DNA of 64,000 bases from Micromonospora vinacea (GCF_015751785.1 NZ_JADOTY010000001.1:1178001-1242000); one strand, 5' to 3'; counted from the stretch's first letter, positions 1 through 11,307 are shown. Notes: generated by a model from the sequence alone, not told the origin. Made by a program: numbers and translations.

Positions 1-946
<946 letters not shown>

Positions 947-951
947 TCACC

Positions 952-3900
952 TCAGACCTCTTCGACCGAGCTCGGCTCGCGCCGGGACAGGTCGATGCCC
1001 AGCTCCTCAGCGGCCCGGAACACCTCGTCGTCGGTCTCGCGCATTTCCAGGGCCACACCGTCGCTGGAGAGCACCTCAACGTTGAGGCACAGCGACTGCA
1101 GCTCCTTGAGCAGCACCTTGAACGACTCCGGGATGCCCGGCTCCGGGATGTTCTCGCCCTTGACGATGGCCTCGTAGACCTTCACTCGGCCGAGCACGTC
1201 GTCGGACTTGATCGTGAGCAGCTCCTGCAGGGCGTAGGCAGCGCCGTACGCCTGCATCGCCCAGCACTCCATCTCACCGAAACGCTGACCACCGAACTGC
1301 GCCTTACCACCCAGCGGCTGCTGCGTGATCATCGAGTACGGGCCGGTCGAACGAGCGTGGATCTTGTCGTCGACCAGGTGGTTGAGCTTCAGGATGTAGA
1401 CGTAGCCGACCGCGATCGGGTCCGGCAGCGGCTCGCCGGAACGACCGTCGAACAGCTGCGCCTTGCCGGTACGCCCGATCAGCTGCTTGCCGTCCCGGTT
1501 GGGCAGGGTCGACTCGAGCAGACCGGAGATCTCCTCCTCGCGGGCACCGTCGAAGACCGGGGTGGCCACGTTGGTGTCGCCCTCGGACTCGTGCGCATCG
1601 ATCGAACGGAGCTGGCGCTTCCAGTCGGCGTCGTCACCCTCGACCTTCCAACCGGTCTTGGCGACCCAACCGAGGTGGGTCTCCAGCACCTGGCCGATGT
1701 TCATCCGGCTCGGCACACCGAGCGGGTTGAGCACGATGTCGACCGGGGTGCCGTCCTCGAGGAACGGCATGTCCTCGATCGGCAGGATCTTCGAGATGAC
1801 ACCCTTGTTGCCGTGCCGGCCGGCGAGCTTGTCGCCGTCCTGGATCTTGCGCTTCTGGGCGACGTAGACCCGGACCAGCTCGTTGACACCCGGCGGCAAC
1901 TCGTCGCCGTCCTCGCGGGAGAACGTGCGCACACCGATGACCGTGCCGGTCTCGCCGTGCGGCACCTTCAGCGAGGTGTCCCGAACCTCACGCGCCTTCT
2001 CACCGAAGATCGCGCGGAGCAGCCGCTCCTCCGGGGTCAGCTCGGTCTCGCCCTTGGGCGTGACCTTGCCGACCAGGATGTCACCGGGGACGACCTCGGC
2101 GCCGATCCGGATGATGCCGCGCTCGTCGAGGTCAGCGAGCATTTCCTCGCTGACGTTCGGGATGTCGCGGGTGATCTCCTCCGGGCCGAGCTTGGTGTCC
2201 CGGGCGTCGACCTCGTGCTCCTCGATGTGGATCGAGGTGAGCACGTCCTGCTGCACGAGGCGCTGCGACAGGATGATCGCGTCCTCGTAGTTGTGGCCCT
2301 CCCAGCACATGAACGCCACCAGCAGGTTGCGTCCGAGCGCCATCTCGCCCTCGTCGGTGCACGGACCGTCGGCGATGACCTGACCGGCCTCGACGCGGTC
2401 GCCCTCGAAGACCACCGGCTTCTGGTTGACGCAGGAGCCGGCGTTGGAGCGGCGGAACTTGTGCAGCAGGTACGTCCGGCGGTGGCCGTCATCCTGGTGG
2501 ATGGTGACGTAGTCGGCGCAGAGATCCTCGATCACACCGCCGACCTCGGCGACAACCACGTCGCCAGCGTCGACAGCGGCCCGGTACTCCATGCCCGTAC
2601 CCACGAGCGGCGCCTCGGCCTTGACCAGCGGCACCGCCTGGCGCTGCATGTTCGCGCCCATCAGTGCCCGGTTGGCGTCGTCGTGCTCGAGGAACGGGAT
2701 CATGGCGGTCGCGACCGAGGTCATCTGCCGGGGCGAGACGTCCATGTAGTCGACGGCACCGGGGACGACGTCCTCGGTCTCGCCGCCCTTACGACGGCAG
2801 AGCACCCGGTCCTCGGCGAACGTGCCGTCAGCCTTCAGGCGCGCGTTGGCCTGGGCCTTGACGAACCGGTCCTCCTCGTCCGCGGTCAGGTAGTCGATCT
2901 GGTCGGTGACCCGACCCTCGACGACCTTCCGGTACGGCGTCTCGATGAAGCCGAACGGGTTGACCCGGGCGAAGGTGGACAGCGCGCCGATCAGGCCGAT
3001 GTTCGGGCCTTCCGGCGTCTCGATCGGGCACATCCGGCCGTAGTGGGACGGGTGCACGTCGCGGACCTCGAAGCCGGCCCGCTCCCGGGACAGACCACCC
3101 GGGCCGAGCGCGCTCAGCCGACGCCGGTGGGTAAGACCCGCCAGCGGGTTGGTCTGGTCCATGAACTGGGACAGCTGGGACGTCCCGAAGAACTCCTTGA
3201 TCGCCGCCACCACCGGGCGGATGTTGATCAGGGTCTGCGGGGTGATCGCCTCGACGTCCTGCGTGGTCATCCGCTCGCGGACGACCCGCTCCATCCGGGA
3301 CAGACCGACCCGAACCTGGTTCTGGATCAGCTCGCCCACGGTACGGAGACGCCGGTTACCGAAGTGGTCGATGTCGTCGGCCTCGTAGCCGTCCTCACCG
3401 GCGTGCAGCCGGCACAGGTACTCCACGGTGGCGACGATGTCGTCCTCGGTCAGCGTGCCGGTGGTGATCGGCACGTCGACTTCGAGCTTCTTGTTGAACT
3501 TGTAGCGCCCGACCTTGGCGACGTCGTACCTCTTCGGGTTGAAGAAGAGGTTGTCGAGCAGGGTCTGGGCGTTCTCGCGCGTCGGCGGCTCGCCAGGGCG
3601 CAGCTTGCGGTAGATGTCGAGCAGTGCCTCGTCGGCGCCGGCGATGTGGTCCTTCTCGAGCGTGGTCATCATCAGCTCGGACCAGCCGAACTTCTCACGG
3701 ATCCGCTCGGCCGACCATCCGATGGCCTTGAGCAGGACGGTGACGGCCTGCCGACGCTTACGGTCGATGCGTACGCCGACCGTGTCGCGCTTGTCGATGT
3801 CGAACTCCAGCCAGGCACCCCGACTCGGGATGACCTTGACGCTGGAGAGGTCGCGGTCGGAGGTCTTGTCCGGCTGCTTGTCGAAGTACACGCCCGGAGA

Positions 3901-4383
3901 CCGGACGAGCTGGCTGACCACGACACGCTCGGTGCCGTTGATGACGAAGGTGCCCTTGGGCGTCATCATCGGGAAGTCACCCATGAACACCGTCTGGCTC
4001 TTGATCTCGCCAGTGGTGTTGTTGGTGAACTCCGCGGTCACGAAGAGCGGAGCGCAGTAGGTCAGGTCCTTCTCCTTGCACTCCTCGATCGAGGCCTTGA
4101 CCTCGTCGAAGCGCGGCGCTGAGAAGGAGAGCGACATGGTGCCGGAGAAGTCCTCAATGGGACTGATCTCTTCAAGGATCTCCGCGAGACCCGAGCGTGC
4201 GTGCGGGTCGTCCGCCGACCGGCCCTGCCAAGCCTCGTTGCCGACGAGCCAGTCGAAGGACTCGTTCTGAATGGCAAGGAGGTTGGGGACCTCGAGGTGT
4301 TCGGTGATCCTGCCGAATGAAACTCGGCGGGGAGCGAATGCGCTCGACGTACGACTGGTCTTCGCAGGGCGGGAAGCTGCCAA
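952..4383 (-). CDS. rpoB: RNA polymerase beta subunit
   Basis: Complete RpoB, 1143 aa. I chose the TTG start at 4383 (L-A-A-S-R-P-A-K) because GGAAGGA sits 6 nt upstream and the resulting N-terminus aligns with known actinobacterial RpoB; the frame stays open upstream, but that part has no RpoB character. The rifampicin-pocket segment ([20 protein letters not shown], about residues 405-435) carries the sensitive-type His and the Ser of RLSALGPGG, so rifampicin susceptibility is expected. Later conserved blocks include [15 protein letters not shown] and [10 protein letters not shown]. It forms the usual pair with rpoC downstream. Confidence 0.98.
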   Translation of the reverse strand: MAASRPAKTSRTSSAFAPRRVSFGRITEHLEVPNLLAIQNESFDWLVGNEAWQGRSADDPHARSGLAEILEEISPIEDFSGTMSLSFSAPRFDEVKASIEECKEKDLTYCAPLFVTAEFTNNTTGEIKSQTVFMGDFPMMTPKGTFVINGTERVVVSQLVRSPGVYFDKQPDKTSDRDLSSVKVIPSRGAWLEFDIDKRDTVGVRIDRKRRQAVTVLLKAIGWSAERIREKFGWSELMMTTLEKDHIAGADEALLDIYRKLRPGEPPTRENAQTLLDNLFFNPKRYDVAKVGRYKFNKKLEVDVPITTGTLTEDDIVATVEYLCRLHAGEDGYEADDIDHFGNRRLRTVGELIQNQVRVGLSRMERVVRERMTTQDVEAITPQTLINIRPVVAAIKEFFGTSQLSQFMDQTNPLAGLTHRRRLSALGPGGLSRERAGFEVRDVHPSHYGRMCPIETPEGPNIGLIGALSTFARVNPFGFIETPYRKVVEGRVTDQIDYLTADEEDRFVKAQANARLKADGTFAEDRVLCRRKGGETEDVVPGAVDYMDVSPRQMTSVATAMIPFLEHDDANRALMGANMQRQAVPLVKAEAPLVGTGMEYRAAVDAGDVVVAEVGGVIEDLCADYVTIHQDDGHRRTYLLHKFRRSNAGSCVNQKPVVFEGDRVEAGQVIADGPCTDEGEMALGRNLLVAFMCWEGHNYEDAIILSQRLVQQDVLTSIHIEEHEVDARDTKLGPEEITRDIPNVSEEMLADLDERGIIRIGAEVVPGDILVGKVTPKGETELTPEERLLRAIFGEKAREVRDTSLKVPHGETGTVIGVRTFSREDGDELPPGVNELVRVYVAQKRKIQDGDKLAGRHGNKGVISKILPIEDMPFLEDGTPVDIVLNPLGVPSRMNIGQVLETHLGWVAKTGWKVEGDDADWKRQLRSIDAHESEGDTNVATPVFDGAREEEISGLLESTLPNRDGKQLIGRTGKAQLFDGRSGEPLPDPIAVGYVYILKLNHLVDDKIHARSTGPYSMITQQPLGGKAQFGGQRFGEMECWAMQAYGAAYALQELLTIKSDDVLGRVKVYEAIVKGENIPEPGIPESFKVLLKELQSLCLNVEVLSSDGVALEMRETDDEVFRAAEELGIDLSRREPSSVEEV

Positions 4384-4952
4384 GATGCGTCCTTCCGAGG
4401 ACCGGTGCTGCAGAACGGCTGGTACGCGTGCACTCCAATGACCCCACCAGAAATATCCGTAAACGGACATTTCCGAGCAGGGGTCAAGTCGGAAGGCAGC
4501 GCAAACTAGCAGTGTAGCCGAGAGGCTAACCGCTGTCCAGCCCACCCCGCAGGTTGTTTGCGGAGCGCGCCGCGGCCCCCGTCAACCGGGGTCTGCCGGG
4601 CCGCTCAGAACGCAACTCCCCACTGGGCCGCTCGGGTTACCGCGGCCGATGGTGCCGCCGCTGTCATACCCACGTCGTGGCCGTCGCAAGCGCGGTGTCT
4701 TGCTGGTGTCAGCGTGCCTGGCAGCCCCGGGCCGCGTCAAGGGCCGGTATTGCCCTTGCTGCGTGTTTCCCTCTGGAGAGCGACCCGCCGCCCTCGTTCC
4801 GGCCCACCCAGCCGCTGGTCGGAGCCCAGCTCAGAGCCGATCGGAGCCGGCTCCACCAATACGGCGGGCGGTGATCCGTGTCGGATCACCGCCCGCCGCG
4901 ACGCGATGGTGTCCCGGCTCACGAGCCGGGTACGCGTTGGTGGAACGTCAGG
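4384..4952 (-). promoter_or_regulatory. rplL-rpoB spacer (rpoB leader region)
   Basis: This 569-nt stretch has no convincing gene. It starts, on the minus strand, with the rplL-distal hairpin at 4862-4898 and ends with the rpoB ribosome-binding site. Long rplL-rpoB spacers are common in actinobacteria and usually carry an rpoB-specific promoter; I could not pick a reliable -10/-35 pair by eye. Confidence 0.5.
4862..4898 (-). terminator. Hairpin after rplL
   Basis: A perfect 16-bp stem (CGGCGGGCGGTGATCC) with a 5-nt loop lies 54 nt past the rplL stop. Downstream on the minus strand comes TATTGG rather than a clear U-run. It probably reduces read-through from the abundant rplJ-rplL message into rpoBC. 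Confidence 0.65.
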
Positions 4953-5339
4953 TCACTTGAGGGTGACCTTGGCGCCCTCGCCCTCGAGCTTGGCCTTCGC
5001 CTTGTCGGCGGTCTCCTTGTTGACCTTCTCCAGGATGGCCTTCGGCGCGGACTCAACCGCGTCCTTGGCCTCCTTGAGGCCCAGGCCGGTCAGCTCACGC
5101 ACGACCTTGATGACCTGGATCTTCTTGCCGCCGTCGGCCTCGAGGATGACGTCGAACTCGTCCTTCTCCTCCTCGACCGGAGCAGCGGTGCCGCCGCCGC
5201 CACCCGGGCCCGCGATCGCGACCGGAGCCGCGGCGGTGACCTCGAAGGTCTCCTCGAACTGCTTCACGAACTCAGAGAGCTCGATCAGCGTCATCTCCTT
5301 GAACGCGTCGAGCAGCTCGCCGGTGCTGAGCTTCGCCAT
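4953..5339 (-). CDS. rplL: 50S ribosomal protein L7/L12
   Basis: Complete 128-aa L7/L12, the multicopy stalk protein that recruits translation GTPases. It has the helical dimerisation N-terminus ([20 protein letters not shown]), a flexible Ala/Pro/Gly hinge with five consecutive Gly (about residues 45-50), and the C-terminal domain with the [12 protein letters not shown] and GLGLKEAKD helices that contact elongation factors. An AAAGGA ribosome-binding site precedes the ATG. It is co-transcribed with rplJ, 54 nt upstream. Confidence 0.98.
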   Translation of the reverse strand: MAKLSTGELLDAFKEMTLIELSEFVKQFEETFEVTAAAPVAIAGPGGGGGTAAPVEEEKDEFDVILEADGGKKIQVIKVVRELTGLGLKEAKDAVESAPKAILEKVNKETADKAKAKLEGEGAKVTLK

Positions 5340-5393
5340 ATCTGGCGTCCTTTCCTGATTCTGTTAAGTAAGAACTGGTGCGCCGTGGGGGCC

Positions 5394-5939
5394 TCAGGCC
5401 GCCTCGGCGCCCTCCTTCTCGCGCTTGTCCTGCAGTGCAGCCGCCAGACGGGCGGTCTTCGACAGCGGGGCCTGGAACAGGGCCGCGGCCTTGCTCAGGT
5501 TGCCCTTCATCGCGCCGGCCAGCTTGGCCAGCAGCACCTCGCGGGACTCCAGGTCGGCGAGCTTCGTGACCTCGGCCGCGGAAATGGCCTTGCCCTCGAA
5601 GACACCGCCCTTGATGACGAGCTTCGGGTTGGCCTTCGCGAAGTCGCGAAGCCCCTTCGCCGCCTCGACGACGTCGCCCGAAACGAAAGTCAGCGCGGTA
5701 GGACCGGTGAACAGCTCGTCGAGGCCGGTGATGCCCGCGTCCGTCGCAGCACGCTTGGCCAGCGTGTTCTTCGCGACCGTGTAGCTGGTATCGGCGCCGA
5801 GCGAGCGCCGAAGCTGGGTGAGCTGGGAAACCGTCAGACCGCGGTACTCGGTCAGCACGGTGGCGCCCGAGCTGCGGAAGCTTTCGGTCAGCTCAGCGAC
5901 GGCCGTGGCCTTGTCGGCCCGGATCGGCTTGTCCGCCAT
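5394..5939 (-). CDS. rplJ: 50S ribosomal protein L10
   Basis: Complete 181-aa L10, the anchor for L7/L12 dimers on the large subunit and, in complex with L12, the expected autoregulator of its own mRNA. Recognisable parts are the N-terminus [19 protein letters not shown], the rRNA-binding [17 protein letters not shown], and the C-terminal helix rich in Lys/Glu/Ala that binds L12. A GAGGAGGGAC site immediately precedes the ATG. Its leader contains several hairpins. Confidence 0.98.
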   Translation of the reverse strand: MADKPIRADKATAVAELTESFRSSGATVLTEYRGLTVSQLTQLRRSLGADTSYTVAKNTLAKRAATDAGITGLDELFTGPTALTFVSGDVVEAAKGLRDFAKANPKLVIKGGVFEGKAISAAEVTKLADLESREVLLAKLAGAMKGNLSKAAALFQAPLSKTARLAAALQDKREKEGAEAA

Positions 5940-6190
5940 GTCCCTCCTCTCTCGTTACTCGAGGCTGGTCCCCGTCTCGGCCGAAGCCGGAACGGGGGCG
6001 GAGGGCAGCACGACAACGAAAAGCCCCGGCGCAGGGCGCACGGGGCGAGGGCCGGCGGATCATCGTGGTCGGCGGACCACGTTCACTGCCGAGTTACGCT
6101 TGCCGCCCTACGCGGGTCGCCCGTTGTCGCGGGACCTTCGACCGTGCCGAAGCACGGTGACCAGCGGTCTTTGGGTGGTTCCTCATCCAT
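5940..6190 (-). promoter_or_regulatory. L10-type mRNA leader with attenuator
   Basis: The region upstream of rplJ is unusually structured on the minus strand. In transcription order there is a CCAAAGACCGCTGGT segment with a hairpin at 6141-6158 (ACCGTG ... CACGGT) resembling the L10/L12-binding part of known L10 leaders. Next comes a GC stem followed by UUUU (6019-6046), and then a hairpin with a UUCG tetraloop (5970-5997) just before the ribosome-binding site. This suggests L10-L12 feedback control at both attenuation and translation. Assignment to the L10 leader family is from memory of the family and was not searched. Confidence 0.6.
6018..6046 (-). terminator. Attenuator-like terminator in the rplJ leader
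   Basis: On the minus strand GCCCCG pairs with CGGGGC around an 11-13-nt loop and is followed directly by UUUUC. This is one of the few hairpins here with a real U-tract, inside the rplJ leader about 80 nt before the start codon. Confidence 0.6.
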
Positions 6191-6278
6191 GAGAACACGG
6201 ATGACGTTTGAAGAGTACGCGCCCGGGTCACCAGCACCAAATCGCTGCCTGTGAGCCGTGCCACCAGCCCCGGCCAGG

Positions 6279-6968
6279 TCAGCCCTGGGCCCGCCGCCGC
6301 CACAGGTAACCCCCGACGACCGCCGCACTCCAGGCCAGCGCCCACCCGCTCAGCCCCAGCACTGTCAGCGCGGCGGCGTCGCCGGCGGTGGTGCGAGCGG
6401 CGGCCATGATCGGCGGTGCCAGCCAGGGGGCCACCGAGCCGGTCAGGCCGAGCACCACAGCGCCGACCCCGCCGAGGGCCAACACCGCGACGCCGTACGC
6501 GGCGCCGCCCACCGACGCCCGGCTGGCCAGCGCCCCAAGAGCAACCGCAGCGGGTACGACGAGCAGGTGCGCCCACAACCCCAGCGCGAGCCCGACCGGA
6601 ATCGACCGGTCCCCCGGGTCGACCGGGCCGGACACCCCGCCGACCAGCCACGGAAAGAGCAGCGCGACGGCCACCGTCACCAGCGCCGCCACCGCGGCGG
6701 CGAGCAGCCCGGCCCACCGCTCCCGCACCACCCCGACCGTCACCTGCGCCAGCCGACGCTGCACGTCCGGCTCGACGTCCAACAGGATCTTGGTCTGCCA
6801 GGCGAGCACCGGGAAGAGCACCACCGCGGAGACGCCGTACGCCTCCGCCGGCTGGGCGCGGCCACCGCCATAGAGCGTGCCGAGCGTGATCAGGCCGGCG
6901 AGCAACGGTGCCACCGCCCGACCGGTTCGCAGGAAACCGGCCAGCCGCATCCGGACCAGGGCGCTCAC
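6279..6968 (-). CDS. ABC transporter permease-like membrane protein
   Basis: A 229-aa integral membrane protein with about six hydrophobic segments and no recognised catalytic motif, expected to be the channel-forming partner of the ATPase encoded just upstream. The GTG start overlaps the ATPase stop in a GTGA junction, showing translational coupling. Length and topology fit small actinobacterial ABC-2-like exporters. The substrate cannot be told from sequence. The pair is embedded between rplA and the rplJ leader, an otherwise ribosomal neighbourhood. Confidence 0.8.
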   Translation of the reverse strand: MSALVRMRLAGFLRTGRAVAPLLAGLITLGTLYGGGRAQPAEAYGVSAVVLFPVLAWQTKILLDVEPDVQRRLAQVTVGVVRERWAGLLAAAVAALVTVAVALLFPWLVGGVSGPVDPGDRSIPVGLALGLWAHLLVVPAAVALGALASRASVGGAAYGVAVLALGGVGAVVLGLTGSVAPWLAPPIMAAARTTAGDAAALTVLGLSGWALAWSAAVVGGYLWRRRAQG

Positions 6969-7855
6969 CGGGCCTCCCCCGCTGCCGGCTCGACCGCGGC
7001 GCCGGCGGCCCCCGGCTGCTCCGCTGCCAGTTCCCCGGTCATCTCGAGCGACGGCTCGGCGGGTCGGGCGGCACCGGCGGCCCGGAACGGTTCGACGGGT
7101 CGAGCCTGGGGTGCGGCGGTGGCGGCGTCGGAGCGTACCCGCAGCACCTGGTGGCCCTCGGCGCGCAACCGGGCGACGGTGCCGGCGACCCGCGCGGCCG
7201 GCACCGCGACCTCGACCACAGCGAACGTCTCGTCCGTCGACGACGCCTCCTCGGTGAGCGAGCCGTCGGCCACCAACCAGCGGCGCGCGGCCGGCAGCCG
7301 GACCGTCTCGCCACGGTGGTCGCTGACCAGGACGGAACCGTCGGCGGCGAGCACCTCGGCGATCAGCTCGGGCACCAACTCGCGGGTGGCGGCGTCCAAC
7401 CCCTCCCACGGCTCGTCGAGGACCAGCAGGCCCGGCGGGCGCAGCATCGCCTGGGCGAGGCCCACCTTCTGCGCGGTGCCCTTGGACAACTCCGGCAGCC
7501 GGACCGAGCGGAACGCCGACAGCCCGAGCCGGTCCGTCCAGGAGGTCACCGCCTCGTCGGCCGCAGCCCTGCCCAGCCCCGCCACCCGGGCCATCCCGGT
7601 CAGGTAACGGGTCACAGTGAACGGTTGGTCGGCGGGGAAACGCTCCGGCACCCAGCCCACCCGCGCCGGCCGGTCGGTGACCCGGCCCCGGCCCGGCCGG
7701 AGGACCCCCGCGGCCACCTGGAGCAGTGTCGACTTCCCCACCCCGTTGCGGCCCAGCACGATCGCCACCTCGCCGGGACCGATCCGCACGTCGATGCCCT
7801 GCAGCACCCACGGCCCCCGCCGGTGGTACCGCAACCAGACGTTCTCCAGCCGCAT
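6965..7855 (-). CDS. ABC transporter ATP-binding protein
   Basis: A 296-aa cytoplasmic ATPase. Walker A is GRNGVGKST (about residue 35), the signature region is degenerate (LSKGTAQKVGLAQA instead of LSGGQ), and Walker B is LLVLDEPWEGLD followed by a switch His in SDHRGE. The ~80 C-terminal residues beyond the nucleotide-binding domain are Ala/Pro/Glu-rich and probably flexible. It overlaps the downstream permease by 4 nt. The LSKGT signature is common in drug- and lantibiotic-type exporters, but the substrate remains unknown. Confidence 0.88.
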   Translation of the reverse strand: MRLENVWLRYHRRGPWVLQGIDVRIGPGEVAIVLGRNGVGKSTLLQVAAGVLRPGRGRVTDRPARVGWVPERFPADQPFTVTRYLTGMARVAGLGRAAADEAVTSWTDRLGLSAFRSVRLPELSKGTAQKVGLAQAMLRPPGLLVLDEPWEGLDAATRELVPELIAEVLAADGSVLVSDHRGETVRLPAARRWLVADGSLTEEASSTDETFAVVEVAVPAARVAGTVARLRAEGHQVLRVRSDAATAAPQARPVEPFRAAGAARPAEPSLEMTGELAAEQPGAAGAAVEPAAGEAR

Positions 7856-7886
7856 GGGGTCGAGCCTGCCACACCTCGAACGCGAC

Positions 7887-7916
7887 GGGGCGCCGCCACG
7901 ATCGTGGCGGCGCCCC
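7887..7916 (-). terminator. Perfect palindrome after rplA
   Basis: A 30-nt perfect palindrome (GGGGCGCCGCCACGA and its complement) lies 20 nt past the rplA stop and just before the ABC genes. It would fold with a 4-nt loop and 13-bp stem. No U-tract follows, as is usual for high-GC actinobacterial terminators. Confidence 0.65.
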
Positions 7917-7935
7917 GGTGGAGCGAACTGTCGAC

Positions 7936-8652
7936 TCAGGCGTCGGCCTGGTCCTCCCGAAGGTTCTTCACCAGGTTCGGGTCGACCGGGACGCCCGGGC
8001 CCATCGTGGTGGTCAGGATGACCTTGCGGAGGTACTTGCCCTTGGCCGCCGACGGCTTGGCACGCAGCACCTCGTCGAGCACCGCAGCGTAGTTGTCCAC
8101 CAGCTGGGTCTCCGTGAAGGAGGCCTTGCCGATGATCAGGTGCAGGTTGGAGTGCTTGTCCACCCGGAAGGTGATCTTGCCGCCCTTGATGTCCTGCACC
8201 GCCTTGGTGACGTCCATGGTCACCGTGCCGGTCTTCGGGTTCGGCATGAGACCGCGCGGGCCCAGGATCCGCGCGATCCGGCCGATCTTGGCCATCTGGT
8301 CCGGCGTGGCGATCGCCGCGTCGAAGTCGAGCCAACCACCCTGGATCCGGGCGACCAGCTCATCGGTGCCCACCTCGTCCGCACCCGCGGCGGCGGCCTC
8401 TTCGGCCTTCGCGCCACTGGCGAACACGATCACGCGGGCGGTCTTACCGGTGCCGTGCGGCAGGTTGACCGTGCCGCGGACCATCTGGTCCGCCTTGCGG
8501 GGGTCGACGCCGAGGCGCATGGCGACCTCGACCGTGGCGTCGAACTTGACGTTGGTGGTCTCCTTGGCCAGCTTCACGGCCTCGGTGGGGGTGTAGAGCT
8601 TCGACCGGTCGATGACATCGGCGGCCTTGCGGTAGCTCTTGCTGCGCTGCAT
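7936..8652 (-). CDS. rplA: 50S ribosomal protein L1
   Basis: Complete 238-aa L1, the mobile stalk protein at the E site and, in many bacteria, translational repressor of the rplK-rplA mRNA. The N-terminus [18 protein letters not shown] is typical, as is the central [12 protein letters not shown] motif and GKITFRVDK. It lies 78 nt after rplK and is followed by a perfect palindromic hairpin. Confidence 0.98.
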   Translation of the reverse strand: MQRSKSYRKAADVIDRSKLYTPTEAVKLAKETTNVKFDATVEVAMRLGVDPRKADQMVRGTVNLPHGTGKTARVIVFASGAKAEEAAAAGADEVGTDELVARIQGGWLDFDAAIATPDQMAKIGRIARILGPRGLMPNPKTGTVTMDVTKAVQDIKGGKITFRVDKHSNLHLIIGKASFTETQLVDNYAAVLDEVLRAKPSAAKGKYLRKVILTTTMGPGVPVDPNLVKNLREDQADA

Positions 8653-8730
8653 TGCTGATTACTCCTGTGGTCTCTGGCGGGCCGCTCGGCGCGAGCCCTC
8701 CCACGGTCGGGTCGAAGGCCGGGGCCGACG

Positions 8731-9162
8731 TCAGTCGTTGACGGTGATGCCCATCGACCGGGCGGTGCCGGCGATGATCTTCTCGGCCTGGGCGATGTCG
8801 TTGGCGTTGAGGTCGGCCATCTTCTTCTCGGCGATCTCACGCAGCTGTGCGCGGCTGACCGAGCCGACCTTCTCGGACTGCGGAACACCCGAACCCTTCT
8901 GCACACCGGCGGCCTTGATCAGCAGCCGGGCAGCGGGCGGGGTCTTCAGCACGAACGTGAAGGACCGGTCCTCGTACACGCTGATCTCGGCGGGGACGAT
9001 GTCGCCCCGCTGAGACTCGGTCTGCGCGTTGTAGGACTTGCAGAACTCCATGATGTTCACGCCGTGCTGGCCGAGCGCGGGGCCGACCGGCGGCGCCGGC
9101 GTGGCCTGGCCCGCCGGCAGCTGAAGCGTGAACGTCTTGACGAGCTTCTTCTTCGGAGGCAT
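8731..9162 (-). CDS. rplK: 50S ribosomal protein L11
   Basis: Complete 143-aa L11. The start [20 protein letters not shown] was chosen over upstream in-frame codons because it matches the family N-terminus and has AGGAAG upstream. The Pro-rich N-terminal domain ([21 protein letters not shown]) forms the thiostrepton-binding face of the GTPase centre, and the C-terminal half binds 23S rRNA. It forms the rplK-rplA operon. Confidence 0.98.
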   Translation of the reverse strand: MPPKKKLVKTFTLQLPAGQATPAPPVGPALGQHGVNIMEFCKSYNAQTESQRGDIVPAEISVYEDRSFTFVLKTPPAARLLIKAAGVQKGSGVPQSEKVGSVSRAQLREIAEKKMADLNANDIAQAEKIIAGTARSMGITVND

Positions 9163-9311
9163 GTCACTTCCTGGGGCTTGGAGCTGGGAAAATGCGGCTG
9201 TCGCCGCCCTCGGGCGCGCACGGTCAGCGCGGTGCGACAGCGGCGACATTCAAGAGTAGCGCAGGTCGCAGCCCACTCGTCCGCCGAGGTCGAGCGAGCG
9301 CGTACGCCGAC

Positions 9312-9340
9312 GTCGGCGGCGGGTCGGGCCCGCCGCCGAC
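9312..9340 (-). terminator. Hairpin after nusG
   Basis: A perfect 12-bp stem (GTCGGCGGCGGG) with a 5-nt loop lies 7 nt beyond the nusG stop on the minus strand, in the 184-nt spacer before rplK. It lacks a U-run. It probably separates secE-nusG from rplK-rplA transcription in part. Confidence 0.6.
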
Positions 9341-9346
9341 GACCAA

Positions 9347-10069
9347 TCAGATCTTGGCGACCTGGTTGAAGTTGAGCTCCACCGGAGTCTCGCGACCGAA
9401 GATCGACACCAGCACCTTGAGCTTCTGCTGGTCGGCGTTGATCTCGCTGATCGTGGCCGGCAGCGACGCGAACGCGCCGTCGGTGACGGTGACGGAGTCG
9501 CCCACCTCGAAGTCGAGGACCTTGATCTCCGGCTTCGCCTTCTTCTGCTCGGTCTCGACAGCCGGCGCCAGCCACTTCAGCACCTCGTCGAGCGAGAGCG
9601 GAGCGGGCCGGTCGGCCCGGTCGGTCGCGCCGACGAAGCCGGTCACACCCGGGGTGTTCCGGACGCAGGAGTAGGACTCGGCGGTCAGCTCCATCCGGAC
9701 CAGGATGTAGCCCGGGAAGACCTTGGCCTGGATCTGCGAACGCTTACCGTTCTTGACCTCGACCTCTTCCCGGGTCGGCACCTCGACCTGGTAGATGAAG
9801 TCCTCCATGTCGAGGCTCGTGATCCGGGTCTCGAGGTTGGTCTTGACCTTGTTCTCGTAGCCGGCGTACGAGTGCACCACGTACCAGTCGCCCGGCGCGT
9901 AGCGCAGCTTCTGCCTCAGCTCCGCGACAGGGTCGTAGTCCTCGTCCGGTGCGGGCTCGGTCGTTGGGAACTCCGGCTCGCTGGCGGCCTCAACCGACTC
10001 GTCACCAGCCGCCGTCGCGACCGTGGACTGCTCGTCCACCGGTCCGGCGGTCTCGTCGTACTCAGGCAC
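9347..10069 (-). CDS. nusG: Transcription termination/antitermination protein NusG
   Basis: Complete 240-aa NusG. A ~60-residue acidic N-terminal extension ([14 protein letters not shown]...) is typical of actinobacteria. The NGN domain follows ([19 protein letters not shown] ... [12 protein letters not shown]) and then the C-terminal KOW domain ([17 protein letters not shown]). It binds RNA polymerase and Rho or S10. It is 38 nt downstream of secE. Confidence 0.98.
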   Translation of the reverse strand: MPEYDETAGPVDEQSTVATAAGDESVEAASEPEFPTTEPAPDEDYDPVAELRQKLRYAPGDWYVVHSYAGYENKVKTNLETRITSLDMEDFIYQVEVPTREEVEVKNGKRSQIQAKVFPGYILVRMELTAESYSCVRNTPGVTGFVGATDRADRPAPLSLDEVLKWLAPAVETEQKKAKPEIKVLDFEVGDSVTVTDGAFASLPATISEINADQQKLKVLVSIFGRETPVELNFNQVAKI

Positions 10070-10107
10070 GCTCGCTCACTTCCGTCACTATGGCTGGAGG
10101 CAGCCGG

Positions 10108-10497
10108 TCAGTCCGAGTTGCCAAAGACAAACAACACGACCTTGGCGAAGCCGAAGTCCAGCACACCCACGATCGTCAGCATCACCGCGACGAACGCCAC
10201 CACCACGGCGGTGTAGGTCAGCAACTCCTTGCGGGTCGGCCAGATGACCTTACGCAGTTCGGCTACGACCTCGCGGAAGAACCGCGCGATGCGGCCGAAG
10301 ACGCCCACCCGACCCGTTTCCGACCGGGTGGTCGGCCGGCTGTCCGCCGACTCCGCCCGGGCACGGGACCGCGTGGCGGTGCCTCCCCGGGAAACCGGCT
10401 CGTCCGCGCCGGAGGCGTCGTCGTCGGCCACGTCGTCGACGACCTCGTCGTCCAGACGATCGTCGCCGTCGTCGTCGCGCCGCTTGTTGTCGGCCAC
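10108..10497 (-). CDS. secE: Preprotein translocase subunit SecE
   Basis: A 129-aa SecE, part of the SecYEG channel in the cytoplasmic membrane. The GTG start (M-A-D-N-K-R-R-D) is behind GGAGGGCGAA; further in-frame upstream sequence has no family match. A ~65-residue charged, Asp/Arg-rich N-terminal extension precedes the conserved amphipathic helix (FFREVVAELRKVIWPTRKE) and one transmembrane helix. The long acidic extension is an actinobacterial feature. It is followed by nusG. Confidence 0.96.
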   Translation of the reverse strand: MADNKRRDDDGDDRLDDEVVDDVADDDASGADEPVSRGGTATRSRARAESADSRPTTRSETGRVGVFGRIARFFREVVAELRKVIWPTRKELLTYTAVVVAFVAVMLTIVGVLDFGFAKVVLFVFGNSD

Positions 10498-10711
10498 TTC
10501 GCCCTCCGTCGCGGAATCTGGGGTCGCACGCCGAGTGGCGTACGCGGCGCTGGTCACGCCGGCCGGACCCAACCGTCCCGCGACGGGCCGCGGCCGGTGG
10601 ATCACCCGGAGGGCCCCGATTGCCTCGGAGCCACACCGCCGATGCCACCACCACGGGCCGGACGCCGCCAAGCTGGCGGCGCGACCCACGGGAACGGTCA
10701 GGCCTGAGGCG

Positions 10712-10784
<73 letters not shown>

Positions 10785-10913
10785 ATGCGGCAACACTCGC
10801 CCCACGCGGCCACAGACGACCGAGCAGGGGTCACTTGCCCCACGGCGGACCAGTGTACGGGTAGCCGCCCGACTTTCCCAACCGGTCTCTCCGCCACGCG
10901 TGGCGGGCTCGGT

Positions 10914-11306
10914 TCAGCGTGCCGTCCGGATGGTTGCCCGCGCCTGCGACAGCACCTTCTCACCCAGGCAGGTGGCGGTCACCTCAAGCCGGGTGAGACC
11001 GTCCTCGGTCACCTCGCGGACCCGCGCGGTCACCTCGATCTCGGTCCCCTGGTCGTCGTCCGGGACCACCACCGGCCGGGTGAACCGCACGCCGTACTCG
11101 ACCACCGCGTCCGCCGACCCGGCCCACTCGGTGACCGCCCGGCCGACCAACGCCATGGTGAACATGCCGTGGGCGATCACCCCGGGCAGACCTACCTTGG
11201 TGGCGACCCGGTCGCTCCAGTGGATCGGGTTGAAGTCGCCCGAGGCGCCGGCGTAGCGGACCAGGTCCGCGCGCGTCACCCGAAACGTCTGTGCTGGCAA
11301 CTCCAT
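10914..11306 (-). CDS. MaoC-like (R)-hydroxyacyl dehydratase, HadB-type subunit
   Basis: A 130-aa hot-dog protein carrying the hydratase-2 motif around DFNPIHWSD (about residues 25-35), where Asp and His are catalytic. It would dehydrate 3-hydroxyacyl thioesters as a heterodimer with the product of the gene just upstream. ATG 11306 was preferred because GGGGAGG precedes it and it leaves one nt after the upstream stop. Position beside rpmG and tRNA-Trp/secE matches the mycobacterial hadA-hadB locus; since mycolates are not expected here, the physiological substrate is open. Confidence 0.88.
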   Translation of the reverse strand: MELPAQTFRVTRADLVRYAGASGDFNPIHWSDRVATKVGLPGVIAHGMFTMALVGRAVTEWAGSADAVVEYGVRFTRPVVVPDDDQGTEIEVTARVREVTEDGLTRLEVTATCLGEKVLSQARATIRTAR

Positions 11307-11307
11307 C

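Noticed and set aside
1357..4122. Very long open frame (921 codons) on the plus strand opposite rpoB
   Set aside because: Produced by GC-rich codon bias of rpoB; the translation is Asp/Val/Leu/Arg/Gly-rich with no family character.
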